From positions 4,370-68,369 of the forward strand of contig MNCI01002109.1 of the NCBI GenBank assembly GCA_015680685.1: DNA of 64,000 nt, given 5' to 3'. The stretch is from Gnetum montanum. Taxonomy: Eukaryota; Streptophyta; Gnetopsida; Gnetales; Gnetaceae. A program made the position numbers and the translations under genes. Shown here piece after piece: positions 1 through 10,729 of this stretch; positions within the stretch are counted from its first letter, which is position 1; every line of letters begins with the position of its first letter. The notes under the pieces are model-generated. The model was not told the DNA's origin and did not search any database. It was given only the letters and a program-made list of their open reading frames with translations.

Positions 1-461
1 CTTTTTTTTCCTTTCCCCTGAAACCTTTTTATAGGGTTTAGAGGTAGTTACATATAAAAATATCTTACCTAGCTTCTCTCCCAAGTAACTTGGCCAACCA
101 ATTAGGAGATTACTTGCCCAACAAGTTAGGTAAGTTACAAAAATATTGGGTGATTGTAACCATCATATAGATAAAAAAATCTGTAGCCGACAAGTGTCTA
201 CTTCATGTATGATATTAGGTAAATATCCCAAGAATTTTTGTCTTTGAATATATCTTAATATAGAGGTAGGTATCCAACATTTATATCCAATGTTCATCTT
301 GTTAAGTTGAGGCACGTTTCATTTTCACAAAGAATATAATTGAATATAAAATTAATTTAAGGGATGGCTGATGAAAGAAAATATACGTTTCAAAAGTAAA
401 TAATTTTCCAACGTTAACTGAGATATCGTGGAGGATGTAGTTTGCAGTTAAACCAATTGCC
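1..461. other. Flanking non-coding sequence
   Basis: AT-rich sequence with no convincing coding frame. Phrases such as 'gattgtaacc' and 'aagttac' are loosely repeated near 9960-10020, so part of this may be old LTR-type DNA. I could not define element ends. Confidence 0.4.
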
Positions 462-790
462 CAATGGCTTCTCCTGCACACAGGCCATCTCCGTAGCTTA
501 TGCTCCGCTCCGCCAAACTTGTCTCGCTCACTAGACCTCCCAAAAATACGATGGCAGTTGGAACCACTCCCACACACAGCTCAGCAGCAATTGCTATTTC
601 TCCTATATCAGTAGTGAAATGGCCTGGAACTACAAACCCTCGATGATGATAACCTGCTTCTACATGTGGGCAGCATTCAAGTCTGGCGCGTTAAGCGCCA
701 ACGGTGTGAGTGCGTCCGCAGTTACCACCTGTCTTCGACGAAGAAAACAGACACCTTCCATGTCCTTGGAAGCACTCAGCATTTGTGTTT
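462..790 (+). pseudogene. Broken fragment resembling D-threonine aldolase / D-serine dehydratase
   Basis: This short block keeps CpG dinucleotides that are scarce nearby. Its three forward frames each carry part of one protein pattern, in the order expected for fold-type III PLP enzymes of the D-threonine aldolase / D-serine dehydratase family. HTGH-like residues lie near 476. VGTTPTHSS near 562 matches the family's VGSTPT motif. A PG-then-DDDN stretch near 620-640 matches the PGNYxFxD region. SAVTTCLRRRKQTPSMSLEA near 703-770 matches the strand before the DAGxKALS motif. The last three spacings (about 20, 25 and 14 residues) fit the family; the first is short. At least two frame changes and a TAG show it is not functional. 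The family's role is cleavage or dehydration of D-hydroxy amino acids. The call rests on motif order only and could be chance. Confidence 0.42.
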
Positions 791-1555
791 TTTTTGTTTC
801 TTTTTGCCAATAATCATCCATAACCGCAGGCACAGGTTCAGGCATGGTAACCGCCTACATTTTAGCCCTATTCTGTTTATTTTGTTGTAACCTGTTACCC
901 CAAAAACTACTAAACTACTTATTGTTACATGCTCTGGCCAAGAAATTAGGCTTACTGTGAAAACAGAAAAACGAAACCCTACATGGCAAGCATTTGACAA
1001 AATTTCGAAGAAGAATATGAAGTTATCCCTGGTGGTTCTTGGCAAAATTTTTATCAGCAAGCATAACTTGTTTTGGTTGCCGTATTGATAAGAACCACCA
1101 TGTTGCTTTTGAGTAAGTGTACCATTTTTTTTCCAGCTTCCAAAAACGTTTTTCCAATGCCTGGACTATGCCATATTATATCACAAGATGCACCTCTGTT
1201 TCTGAAAGTAGTCGGTGCAGTACACTGTTTCTTCTTACTATAGAATCCAATTTTCTCTATTTATTGACTTTAATTTGAATCTGTAAAAGCAGGACCAACC
1301 CCATTCTTGGTTAATGCTCATCATCAATATGCTTGTATAACAAAGCCATGTATATCTACGAGTCCACCACCATTGCTGAACCATTTCTAAGCCCATAACT
1401 AGTTGAATTATAACCTTTCCCGATAGGCATCATGTAATATGCCGAAATATTAATATTACACTCTTTGCCCAATGTATAAGGTTAAAAATAAAATATGTGT
1501 TTCATCACCGTATAACTCATCCAAATTTTTATACATATTTTATTTTATCTTTATT
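791..1555. other. Intergenic, no gene seen
   Basis: A T-rich run at 786-805 could be the start of an intron of the preceding pseudogene, but no following exon was recognised. The rest has no coding frame or repeat that I can support. Confidence 0.4.
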
Positions 1556-1559
1556 CTCT

Positions 1560-4200
1560 TTTCCTTCTATTTAAATAGACTGAAACTCCTGCTCCATGAA
1601 ATGGCTTGAAATGTGCCAACACTACCTTGATCCAATTGGTAACGGTATGCGTTAACATAACTATATGCGTTAAGCTCTGTTGTTGGACTGAAGGGAGCCT
1701 CAAAGCCTTGGATGGTGGAGGAGTGTGCATAGACTCAACCGCTTGTTGTTGTGAGACTTTGTCTAGGCTTTTGGTTCTAAAGAAAGGTCTTCTCTTCTTG
1801 CAGTTGTCAAAACTAGTAGCAGGTTGAATGTTTACAGCTCTTTTAACATTACATTGTTGCAGTTGAGTGGGGAGTTCCCCTTGCATTGTTGGATCAAGTG
1901 GTAGTGGAACTACTGGCAGAAGAGTGGAGGATGGATTTGGAGGATGGTATGGATGTGGAGCATCTCCCAAAGGAGAAGGAGTCCTTCTAAAGTACTCCCA
2001 AACTTGGTAGTGATGTTGTGGAGTTGTGTGACCCATAGATTCACTTGGAGAAATCGATTACTAAACGTAATAGCCATAAGGATCTGGTTGCCGGTAAGGG
2101 TATTGTTGTCTGGGTGGTGGCATCCCCCATGACTGTGGGTGTTGCCACTACTGATGTTGCCTGATGGGTTGTGGTGGAGTTCCACTTGGATAGTACATTA
2201 ACAGTTGGTGGAACTATGTTGGGTTACCTTGGGGATAAGGTAACCTTCGGGGTGCCTGTCATCTGTTAAGTCTTGGGTTAAGTGCATACATTTCAGACTC
2301 TTGTAGATGTGAGATGATTGGACAACATCCCTTAGGATGGTCATATTGGCAAATCTCACATCCACCATCATTGTTTGTGTTAGAATCCACAACCTCATTG
2401 GAGATAGTAATTTTTCCCTTACCATTGTTACGTGCATGGCCTACATCTCTCCGCTTTTTCTTATCGTGACCGCTACTTCGTTCCTCCTTAGACTCCTCTA
2501 TAATTTTTAGGACAGTTTCAAGTCTAGAGTCTAAGGAATCCCACAATTGATCCACCTTAGTGGACACTTCAGTTGTTAGCTTTCGAAGTAGCAAGGTTTT
2601 TCTATTCACCAACTCTTCAAGTGGTGACTCATCCTCTTCATCGCAAAAATCTTACTCCCTTCTTCTAAAGGGAAGGATCGTGGTTATATTTTTCTGCACT
2701 TTCTCTTTTCCATAGCTCCCCTTCTTCTTTGGCTACTTGCTCCAACAATCAATGAATTTCATGGGATATAAGTTTAGATAATCTCCCTTGGGCATAAGTC
2801 CCAAGGATTCTCCTAGTCTCATGTCTTAGCCCATCTACGAGGTGGCATAGTTGATCTTGTTGTGCGTAACCATGGCTTGGGCAACGATGTAACAATGCAT
2901 AGTATCGGCCCATGGCAGCATCCAAGGGTTCATGAGTACCTTTCTTCCATCCTTGGATCTGCTTATGCAAGTTAGACACTCTGGAGTATGTTTGCTATTT
3001 ATCGTTGAACAATTCTAACATCCTACTCCACCTCCTAATGGTTTCCAGTTCTAAGGACCGGTACCAACTCTCTGCTTCCTTTATGAGTGTCCTAGGAAAC
3101 AACTTTAGTTTTTTCCACTCATTCTCTATGTTTTGCAAGGTGCAGGCATCGTGGAATGCTTGTAAATGGTTCTATAGATCAACATTATATCCCCCCTCAA
3201 ACTATGGAATATTATTCATGTCTAAGCATTTGATCTAGCTATCTTTTTTATGCCTTGTTGGTATTCTAACTGCCTCTATTATATCTAACATACTCCGGGT
3301 TACAAGTAGGGGCTCATCATGATCATCTCTTTTATGAAATCTATGATGTCTACATTGTTTCCTACTTTTCCTTTGTTCATGCCTTGATTCTCTTGACTAC
3401 CCTCATCCTCTCTCTCGACTCTCTCATTGAGGTCTCTCATCTCGTTTACCCTTATGCTCACCGTTATGCTCTTAGTGGCTGCGCCCAGATGTGGAAAGAG
3501 AGGGTGAATGATGTGATGAAGGAGAAGAAGAAGGGGAACCATCACCATGATGATGTTTCTTACCTTCTCTTCAGCTGCTACGACCTCGATCATGATGATG
3601 ATCCAAGTGCCTATCCTTGTCATGTGTTGTTGTTCCCTTAGTGAATAGTTGGCATTCACAGGGATCGGAACCAAGGTTGTGTATCGTAGAGCATAGGTTC
3701 TGATACCCCACCTCCTCACCATCATTAGGAGGGGAAACATCATTCGATAGAGAACCTATTATAAGTGGTTCACCATCTCCAATTTCACTTAGGACGTGCA
3801 AGATCCCTTTGCCCTTCAACAATGTATGGTGGCTCTCCTGCCATGAGTTCCTTAAATGTTGTGTAGCTATGGGATAATAATCCCTTATCTCTAAATCACC
3901 TACAATGTATTCAACGCATAGCTGGGTCATGTTGATCTGTGCAAGAGCACGAAGGAGAATGTTTGGGACTAAACGATCTAGAGGTAACACTATGATACCT
4001 TGCAAGTCTCTCCATCACAGATGTTCATCCTGATGGAGGATAAAGGTAAATTCGGGTATATACTCATTGTGATGAGTATATACTACCTAATGCTGTTGAG
4101 GAACTGGTGGATTTTGGTTATGTGTTTTAGATCATCGACTGTCTCTTGTATGATCCCTAGGTGGTGTATTGCTTTTATTCAAAGAAGAAGACATTGTTAT
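1560..4200 (-). pseudogene. gag: Retrotransposon Gag, family 1 (decayed)
   Basis: Encodes the nucleocapsid precursor of family 1. The capsid core at about 2749-3240 contains GRYYALLHRCPSHGY and HLVDGLRHET, which recur with small changes in the copies near 25.98-26.22 kb and 44.0-44.2 kb. Further along, at about 2310-2375, is the zinc-knuckle motif CEICQYDHPKGCCP (C-x2-C-x3-H-x4-C), followed by HLQESEMYALNP, again shared with the other copies. The N-terminal part (about 3570-4005) matches the minus-strand remnant at 19.44-19.81 kb. The frame changes several times between these blocks, and no single ORF exceeds 161 codons. This copy has the best preserved zinc knuckle in the window, with both cysteines and the histidine present. 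Confidence 0.78.
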
Positions 4201-4320
4201 TTTATTTGGTGTGTTGTTTAATCATTATATAATTTTCTGTTTAATTAATCCTAAGGGTTCATTTAAGCTCCCAATGATGTGGATAATTTCCTATGTTCTA
4301 CTTAGCACACAAACACTTAG

Positions 4321-4338
4321 TCCCCGGCAACGGTGCCT
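4321..4338 (-). other. Primer binding site, tRNA-Asp
   Basis: The plus strand reads TCCCCGGCAACGGTGCC, which is the 3' end of plant tRNA-Asp(GUC) with one C-to-T change (expected TCCCCGGCAACGGCGCC). It lies two bases from the LTR end, in the correct orientation for a minus-strand element. Confidence 0.9.
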
Positions 4339-4339
4339 A

Positions 4340-5187
4340 TGATAAGTGGCGAGGTACCCCTACACTCAACCATACGAATACGAGCATTACACGCGCAATT
4401 CGGTCAAACTCTACAGACTAAGTGCCTACACGCCTTATGGAACACTTAAGGTTAATCATTCATTGTCTTTCCAAACTTACTTGTATTTGTTACGGTTGTA
4501 TTGTTAAGTAAGTCTGAGGTATGTGATTTTTATAGTTTTTATGTTTTATCTCCTATGCTAATAAGATGAAGGGTGAAGAAAATAATTGACTAACTAACTA
4601 AGCCTTAATTAGCCTAGCATCAGCATCCATTCCCACTTACCGTTCACACCCTGAACCAATGCAACCTTACTTACCAAACACTATTCGTTGCTGGGATCAC
4701 TAAACATAACGCACATGCTCAAAGCGGTCGTACTGAATGCACTTAACTACAAGAGAAGGGTTGAGAGAGATTTAATGAACTAATAAAGCAATTAAAGGAT
4801 AATCAATAAATAACAATAAATAAAGTCCTATTTAGCCTATTTAGCTTAGTCCATGCACTGTAAGGTTTATCCAAGAAGTTCTTCTTTATTTCCGTACACA
4901 AACTTGTGTTCAGGTACAATATTTTCTCGAATAAAGATCCTTTCACTTTGGAGTTCCTACTGCGGGCACATGGAAATTATTCTATCTCTAGAGAGGTAAA
5001 ACTAACAGAGTTTTGCTACAATCTAGGCCTAGAATTAGAAACAAGGGAGAGTCGCCTCTTATTTATAGACTTGGTGGCACACCGCAATATCATGGGGGAC
5101 GATGCAATATCGCGTACGCAATATCATGAGGGATGCGATATCGTGGCAGACGCAATATCATGGCCCATTCGATATCGTGTCCCATCA
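4340..5187 (-). repeat. Family 1 LTR (5' LTR of the minus element)
   Basis: 848 bp, bounded by TGAT...ATCA. On the minus strand it starts TGATGGGACACGATATC and ends with the family-wide GGTACC-like end followed by ACTTATCA. The TATA box TATAAATA is at 5060-5067 (minus), about 120 bp from the LTR start, preceded by a dense GATATC/CAATATC cluster (5085-5185). U3 is thus very short and R-U5 very long, as in the other LTRs of this family (819-912 bp). Confidence 0.8.
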
Positions 5188-5502
5188 ATGTTGCAATGAT
5201 GAAGTAATCTCGATCTTTATTATTGATTGTGTACATGTCCAAGTACGGCACACTCGAATAAAGGCTCCGTACAATTACAAGCATCACACCGTAGGCATGC
5301 ACTTGAAAAAGAATTGAAAGTTTAACTAAAAACTGACAAAAAGACTCAACCTAAAGACTTACCAAAAAGACTCCATTCCTATGTGTCCAAGTGTTCTATT
5401 TATAGGCTAACATAAGAATCATGATATCTTGTATACGATATTATTACCCAAGCTGCGATATTGTGTACTTGATATCAGGACCTGGCATACCACGATTCAT
5501 CA
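5188..5502 (-). repeat. Truncated older family 1 LTR interrupted by the element
   Basis: On the minus strand it starts TGATGAATCGTGG, has GATATC motifs (5421-5480) and its own TATA box at 5397-5404, and continues into the AATAAAGATC...CATCATTG segment shared by all LTRs of the family. It then stops exactly where the next LTR (4340-5187) starts. The simplest reading is that the minus-strand element inserted into this LTR. Its remaining part was not found to the left. Confidence 0.65.
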
Positions 5503-6039
5503 CTTACCAACAAGATTCATAAGGGCAAGAAGGGCAAGAGCCTATTATGATGAACATCCACTTACAAATTTTTGATGGCTCAACATTATGTGCAAGTGAG
5601 CTTGATGCTAAATTTTTTAAAGGATGGTGGTCATTGCATTGCATAAAGCACTTTAATTGGTCTCATGCTTAGGCAGTAGCAACTTCATAAGCATCAACAG
5701 TTGATAAGGATATTTCTTTTCTTGTTCATATTTGATTACTTAATTGATTTATAGCTTTAAATTGAAATATGTATTTAAACTTAATCCTTTATGGTCCCCT
5801 TCATTTCTTTCCTTTTCACTTTCTCATACTTTGATGATGGGATTTTATGATTTTCCAAGTTTTCACTTTATTCTAGCATTATGCTTTGTGATTATATTAT
5901 TTAAATTTTTTTCCATGGTGTTTCGGCAATATTTCATTTTAATTTTGTTTTCATTATTTCTTTTTTTTTAATCTTATTTGAAGTTTTTAAATGTTTTCTA
6001 TTTTATCTTCCTTTATTGAATTTAATTTTAACTTGTTTT

Positions 6040-6147
6040 AATATATTTTATTTTTTATACTTTATTTATTTATTTATATTTTGTTTTAATTTNAATATAT
6101 TTTATTTTTTATACTTTATTTATTTATTTATATTTTGTTTTAATTTG
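6040..6147. repeat. Tandem duplication, 54-bp AT-rich unit
   Basis: Two copies (6040-6093 and 6094-6147) of a unit beginning AATATATTTTATTTTTTATA. They are identical apart from an N at the end of the first copy, which sits exactly at the junction. This is either a very recent duplication or an assembly artefact. Confidence 0.85.
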
Positions 6148-6253
6148 TTTCTATTTTTTATATTTTGATTTTTTTTATTTTTTGTTGAAGAAATTAAAAA
6201 AAAAGAGGCACATGTGTGCAACTACACTTGGTATGGTNTTCTTAATAATAAAA

Positions 6254-6275
6254 TAATATATATATATATATATAA
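6254..6275. repeat. (AT)n microsatellite
   Basis: An uninterrupted alternating AT run of about 20 bases. Confidence 0.9.
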
Positions 6276-9073
6276 TTTGTGCTTTTTCTTCTTGACAATT
6301 TGTCTTGGTTTTTATCATTTTACCTTGATTTTTATCATTGTCATTTTTTTCATTTTCTTTTCATTTTTTTTTGTTTTTGTTGTTTTGCCCTTGTTGGTAG
6401 TAGTAATGCTTATTTTCCTTGTCCAAGCTAGGTGTCTTGTACCTTAATTGTGCAAAGGAACAAAATCAGATATGCTTTTTTAAAAAAAAAATTATGTTTT
6501 ACATACCTACATGTGTTGGAACCCTAACTATGATGATGTTTCACATGTTATCCTTGGGTTTTATGCTTTTCATCATTCTTGCTAGTAATTTTTTGCAATG
6601 GATGTATAGAATCTAAAGGAATTGATATGATTTTTCAACATTTTTCATAGCAAATCAAGTTCCAACAATTGTGTTACATGCACTAAAGGTTATGACCAAA
6701 TGAATTTGATGAATCTTAAGCCTCCATGGTGGAACAAGTTAAAAGAAAAAGAACACTAAAACCACCAATTAAACTTGATGTAGCTAAAGTTTTGTAACTA
6801 GGGAGATTTGAAAGTCACAAATCTTGTTTCTGAAATACCAAGTCAAGGAAATGCACAACAACAACCACCCCAAATGATCTATTGGTAGATCTCATTGATT
6901 TGAGGGTGTCTATAAGAAGGTTGAAACTCATGCAACATAATCTCTTCAAGGCAAATTGATGTCATGATCAATGCAAACTAGAGAGCAAGCAATCACATTG
7001 GGCACATCTACAAGAGCAAGGATTAATGTGAACTCAAAGTAGGATTTTTCAAGTAAGGATGATGAACTTAGAGAAGCAATCCTAAAGAGATCTATCATAC
7101 CCTCAATACACATCAAGCATGCTTGGGGTTGTTTCACCATAGTCACCACCTCCTAGTGCTTCTTGTTATGGTGGCAAGTCTATGTTTTGTCTTGTGTCAT
7201 CTTGTTCTAGCACCTTTGTGCCAACCATAAGTCAAGTTATGCCTAGTATAATTTTTACTATTGTAAGCTAAAGAACTAGCTTAATTGAATGATGAGACAT
7301 CTATGACAATTTTTTTTCTCTATGTAAACTTGGATGCATGATTATTTGTGTACATTTAAACCTATAGGTTGGGTTTTGTTTCAATATGTGGTGATACATC
7401 ATTGGTGTTGCCTCACTTCATTTGCTACCTCACATGATGCTCTACCTTACCTCATACACTACCTTACATGTTGTGCTGCTTCATCACTTCTATTACAAAT
7501 GCAAAAACTATAAATATCTAAAGAAAAAAAAAGCTAAAGGGGGATTTTTTTTTAACAATTTTCTTTTGCATTTTTTATGATAATTTCTCCTCCTCTCTTG
7601 CATAAGTGTGCCATTTATTTTCCTTTGTATTTGAGTCATCACTTCATCATGCAATGAGACTCTCTTAGAGTGCTATCATGTTTTGCATCACAAAACCTTT
7701 TGATCAATGCAAAGTCAATGTTTGTGTAATGAATAAAGCTCAATTTGATTTTCTTATAATTTATAAATTTATTTTATTGAATCTTGATGATAATATCTCA
7801 CTAATATATTTATTATTAAATTTGAAAATTATAATTAAATTAATTATTTTAGATAAGTTAGAATAGTTGTGTGGAGCTTTGTAGTGATTCTACCTAGCTC
7901 AAGGAGGCCATACCTATATGGAATGATGTTAGATTATCAAGGGTGGATCTAAGGAGATTTTATTACTTTGTGTGTTCGTGTCATGCCTATCCCCAAAGGG
8001 CTTGTGATGTGAAAATATGTTTTATCTATTTTGTATGTATGAATGTTGCACCTATCTCATAATCGACAAGTTTTAATTATTATTTGGTAAATCTGGCTCT
8101 TCTTCTCTTTAAGTGAAAATTCTAAGAAAATTGATATGGGAAGAAAAATTTGGTGCTCCCTTACCTGATCTAAAAGTTAGGTAAGTGAGCATGGATTGTA
8201 GGATACATAAATAACATTGTTAGGTGCATCTAAAATGCTTCATGATTGGAGATCATGAAAGTTATGCTAGTGTGTAAGGACCAAGAGGTATAACCACCTC
8301 CAAACAGTAAGGCCACACCAATGAGCACATTTGCAATATCTAGAACATTAACTCTGACAACAATTATTACAACAACAAGGACCATTGTGTTGGCACATTT
8401 TGGCCATTTCATGGAACAGGTGGACTTATTTGCAAATGGTGAGGTATAGAATCCTAATGAACTAAAACTATTTGAGGATTATGCTCTTTCCCGTGAAGAA
8501 TTCTACAATAGTTAACTGACCATGAAGTTGGAATGGCATATGCTAGATATTGTAGCTACATTTACAGGGAATTATCCATCTTGGTATCATGAGCAGAAAT
8601 TACAATGCAAATTTTGAATGATTAATTTCATGACTTGCTCAAGAATCATAATGTAGTGGTTCTCAAGTCACCTCACTAGAATGTATCCATAGAAAGAGAA
8701 GACAGTTTCATGTTTCTGAGATTGGGACAAAACAAAATGTTGGACTTCGGCCATTTCTCACTGTGAAAGCCACCCACCAATCAGCAAATCTGCATCGCCA
8801 CCATGCCAAACCTGCAAACATAGAGGTGAAAATATGGGTAGGCCATCCATCAGCTACTGAAGAAGGGAAACAAATCTAGTAATTCTAACAACATGCAGGA
8901 ACCACAGAAATCGGCAAGGCAGGCTATACAAGGACCCTGACTAGGGAATAACCAAATCACACCAGAGCAAGCTCAGGAGGAAAAATGGGAACCAATTCTA
9001 GAACCGACCAGAGACCCTAGAAACCCTGATAAGAGCAAAGAAGAAATTCTTAGCCGAAATTAGGTGCTAGGGA

Positions 9074-9478
9074 CTAGATCACGGCACGAGCGGTAGCGAC
9101 CTCTTCATACAGAAGAATGTCCCAGTCGTCATCCCAGTGGATGAAAAGCTCGGTATCCTTGAAATACTGAACTCGGTGAACATAGCTCGAGGGTGTATAC
9201 AAATAATTGCCAGGGCCGAGATCAAAGCTGTGGCCAGAAGTTAGATTCCAGATGTGCTTTGAGCCATGCAGGACCAACACATCATGACTATGAGTATGGT
9301 GATGCATAGGTTCCACACTCCTGCCTTCGAATCTCACCATGGCCATCGTCGGACTCTGCCGCACGATGTTCATCTTCATGCCCGACATCACGTCCGTAGG
9401 TGTGAATTCTCGTGATTTGGCTAGAGAACATATCACACATGTTATCTTTGATTTTTCTACATCTGTGTCGTCCGCCAT
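9074..9478 (-). CDS. Small single-domain cupin protein, intact and intronless
   Basis: 134 codons with no interruption. Residues about 50-115 form one cupin barrel. Motif 1 is PMHHHTHSHDVLVLHG (57-72), with candidate metal ligands H61, H63 and H65 or D66; Asp replaces the usual Glu. Motif 2 is GPGNYLYTPSSYVH (88-101), giving ligand H101. There is no signal peptide or membrane segment, so the product is probably cytosolic. Single-domain cupins of this kind bind a divalent metal and may be dioxygenases, isomerases or ligand sensors; the substrate cannot be read from the sequence. The ATG at 9478 has A at -3 and G at +4, a good plant context. Its CpG content is unlike the retroelements around it. 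No neighbour suggests a pathway. An intronless, bacterial-like cupin in plant DNA could be an old transfer or a retrocopy. Confidence 0.8.
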   Translation of the reverse strand: MADDTDVEKSKITCVICSLAKSREFTPTDVMSGMKMNIVRQSPTMAMVRFEGRSVEPMHHHTHSHDVLVLHGSKHIWNLTSGHSFDLGPGNYLYTPSSYVHRVQYFKDTELFIHWDDDWDILLYEEVATARAVI

Positions 9479-9600
9479 TCTTGCACCTACCGAGCTCTAC
9501 TGCTACTGTTGCTGTTGCATGTAGGAGGTCTATTGACTCTTGACGGAGGATTTATTTGTCGCTGCAACATAGCAGTGTTGCATTCCAGGGCATATTCTAA
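9479..9600 (-). promoter_or_regulatory. Putative 5' leader and promoter of the cupin gene
   Basis: On the minus strand a CAACAGCAACAGTAGCAGTA run (about 9499-9519) lies 20-40 bases before the ATG. An ATAAAT sequence near 9552, about 75 bases upstream of the ATG, could act as a TATA element. Positions are suggestive only. Confidence 0.3.
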
Positions 9601-10690
9601 TCAACTTGGTGCCACTGTACAGTGAATGATGTGTGTTTGCTTTACTGAATCTATGTTATTATGAAAAAAATTGACAAGCTCACCAGGCCAACAACGGCTA
9701 CAGCATAAACCGCATGTTGATTTTTTGCAAAGCTCAAGTAATTATACAGCATTGTGTACGAATGAAATTTACATTTTGACAAAAAAATAAAAGAATTTAT
9801 GGGACATGTTGAAACTCCCATATGGAATGAACATTTGTCAATTATGGTAGTTATAACCACTAAATGGGCCACTTGTCAACTACAGCTTTTTTATCTCCAT
9901 GGTGACCACTTGGCAACTAAATGGGACACTTGTCAACCATAGCTTTTTTATCTCTATGGTGGTTATAACCACCCATAATGTTTGTAACTTACCTCACCTT
10001 CTCATGATGATTGTAACTACCTTTAGGTTACTATAAAAGGGCTTCAAGTGTAGGAGGGAAGGGGAGGAGGGGAACACTTTTGGGGTCTTAGAAGAGCATT
10101 TGTAAAGAAGAAATTGTGAAAGATTGCTTGTAAGATGACTTGCTAAAGACAACATTTTAGCCTCTTTGTCATAGTCCTATGAGTTATGCTTATTATTTTT
10201 TATTTTGTTTAAATTGTTTAGCTAGTGATTTAGATAGTATCATGCTTGGCAATTAATTTTGTGATTTCTAGATTTCTCTTATTGTTCTTGTTGCATGGTA
10301 GAAAATTTCTATTAAAATTTTTCCATAGAAGAGCTTGTGTTTGAAAGCCTTAAGAGAATTTTAGTAGTGAATTTTATTATTGTGTAATGTATAAGAACTG
10401 CTATTGAGATTGTTTTAAGAGAGCCTCTACAAGTAGTCAAGCCATTGAACGATTCAATAGTCAAGAGGGTTCAGAAAATTTTTGGTATTTTGATAGAACC
10501 AGAATAGCTTCTTTTATCTTTAAAGTAAATCTCCATGGTATTTGAATCAAAAATTGTCAAGTCTTTTGAAAGGTTCTATTAAATGCAATTGTTGACATCC
10601 ATTATCTAGCCAAAATAGAGTCTCATACATGATAGTTTTGTGTAGCATTTGTTTTTGGATAGCATGGTAGGAAAGGAGAGGGGAGCATGA
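9601..10690. other. Non-coding, LTR-like promoter segment
   Basis: Contains TATAAAAG at 10032-10039 followed by a purine-rich leader (GGAGGGAAGGGGAGGAGGGG, about 10053-10072), which resembles the promoter and leader of an LTR. No matching second copy, TG/CA ends or primer site was found, so element ends are not defined. Confidence 0.35.
9862..9975. repeat. Tandem duplication, 57-bp unit
   Basis: Two adjacent copies (9862 and 9919 onward) share the pattern AAATGGGxCACTTGTCAAC...GCTTTTTTATCTC, with scattered differences, so the duplication is old. Confidence 0.75.
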
Positions 10691-10729
10691 TCAAATCTTA
10701 GCACAAATATGCATTAGAAAAATTGCTAC

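Larger units (their letters stand above)
1556..5187 (-). mobile_element. Family 1 Ty3/gypsy element, 5' part only
   Basis: Reading right to left: LTR (4340-5187), tRNA-Asp primer site (4321-4338), then decayed gag running to about 1560. The copy stops around the gag-protease boundary. The last recognisable residues (LTHTVTNWIK type) align with the segment just before protease in the copy at 34984-35100. No pol, 3' ORF or second LTR is visible to the left, so the element is truncated. Its LTR lies inside an older LTR of the same family (5188-5502). Confidence 0.8.
5503..9060. other. AT-rich region without recognisable genes
   Basis: Long T-rich stretches (5740-6190, 6290-6420) yield short ORFs rich in Phe and Leu that look like composition artefacts. 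A frame at 8385-8600 reads NPNELKLFEDYALSREEFY, which is protein-like, but I do not recognise it and it is interrupted. Two single N bases (6093, 6238) mark unresolved positions. Confidence 0.45.

Noticed and set aside
5744-6616. Hydrophobic small ORFs resembling membrane proteins
   Set aside because: Poly-T composition gives Phe/Leu/Ile strings; there is no start context, conservation or neighbouring signal.
8230-8412. 60-codon minus-strand ORF with a hydrophobic stretch
   Set aside because: It is opposite a more protein-like but broken plus frame, and I recognise no domain on either strand.
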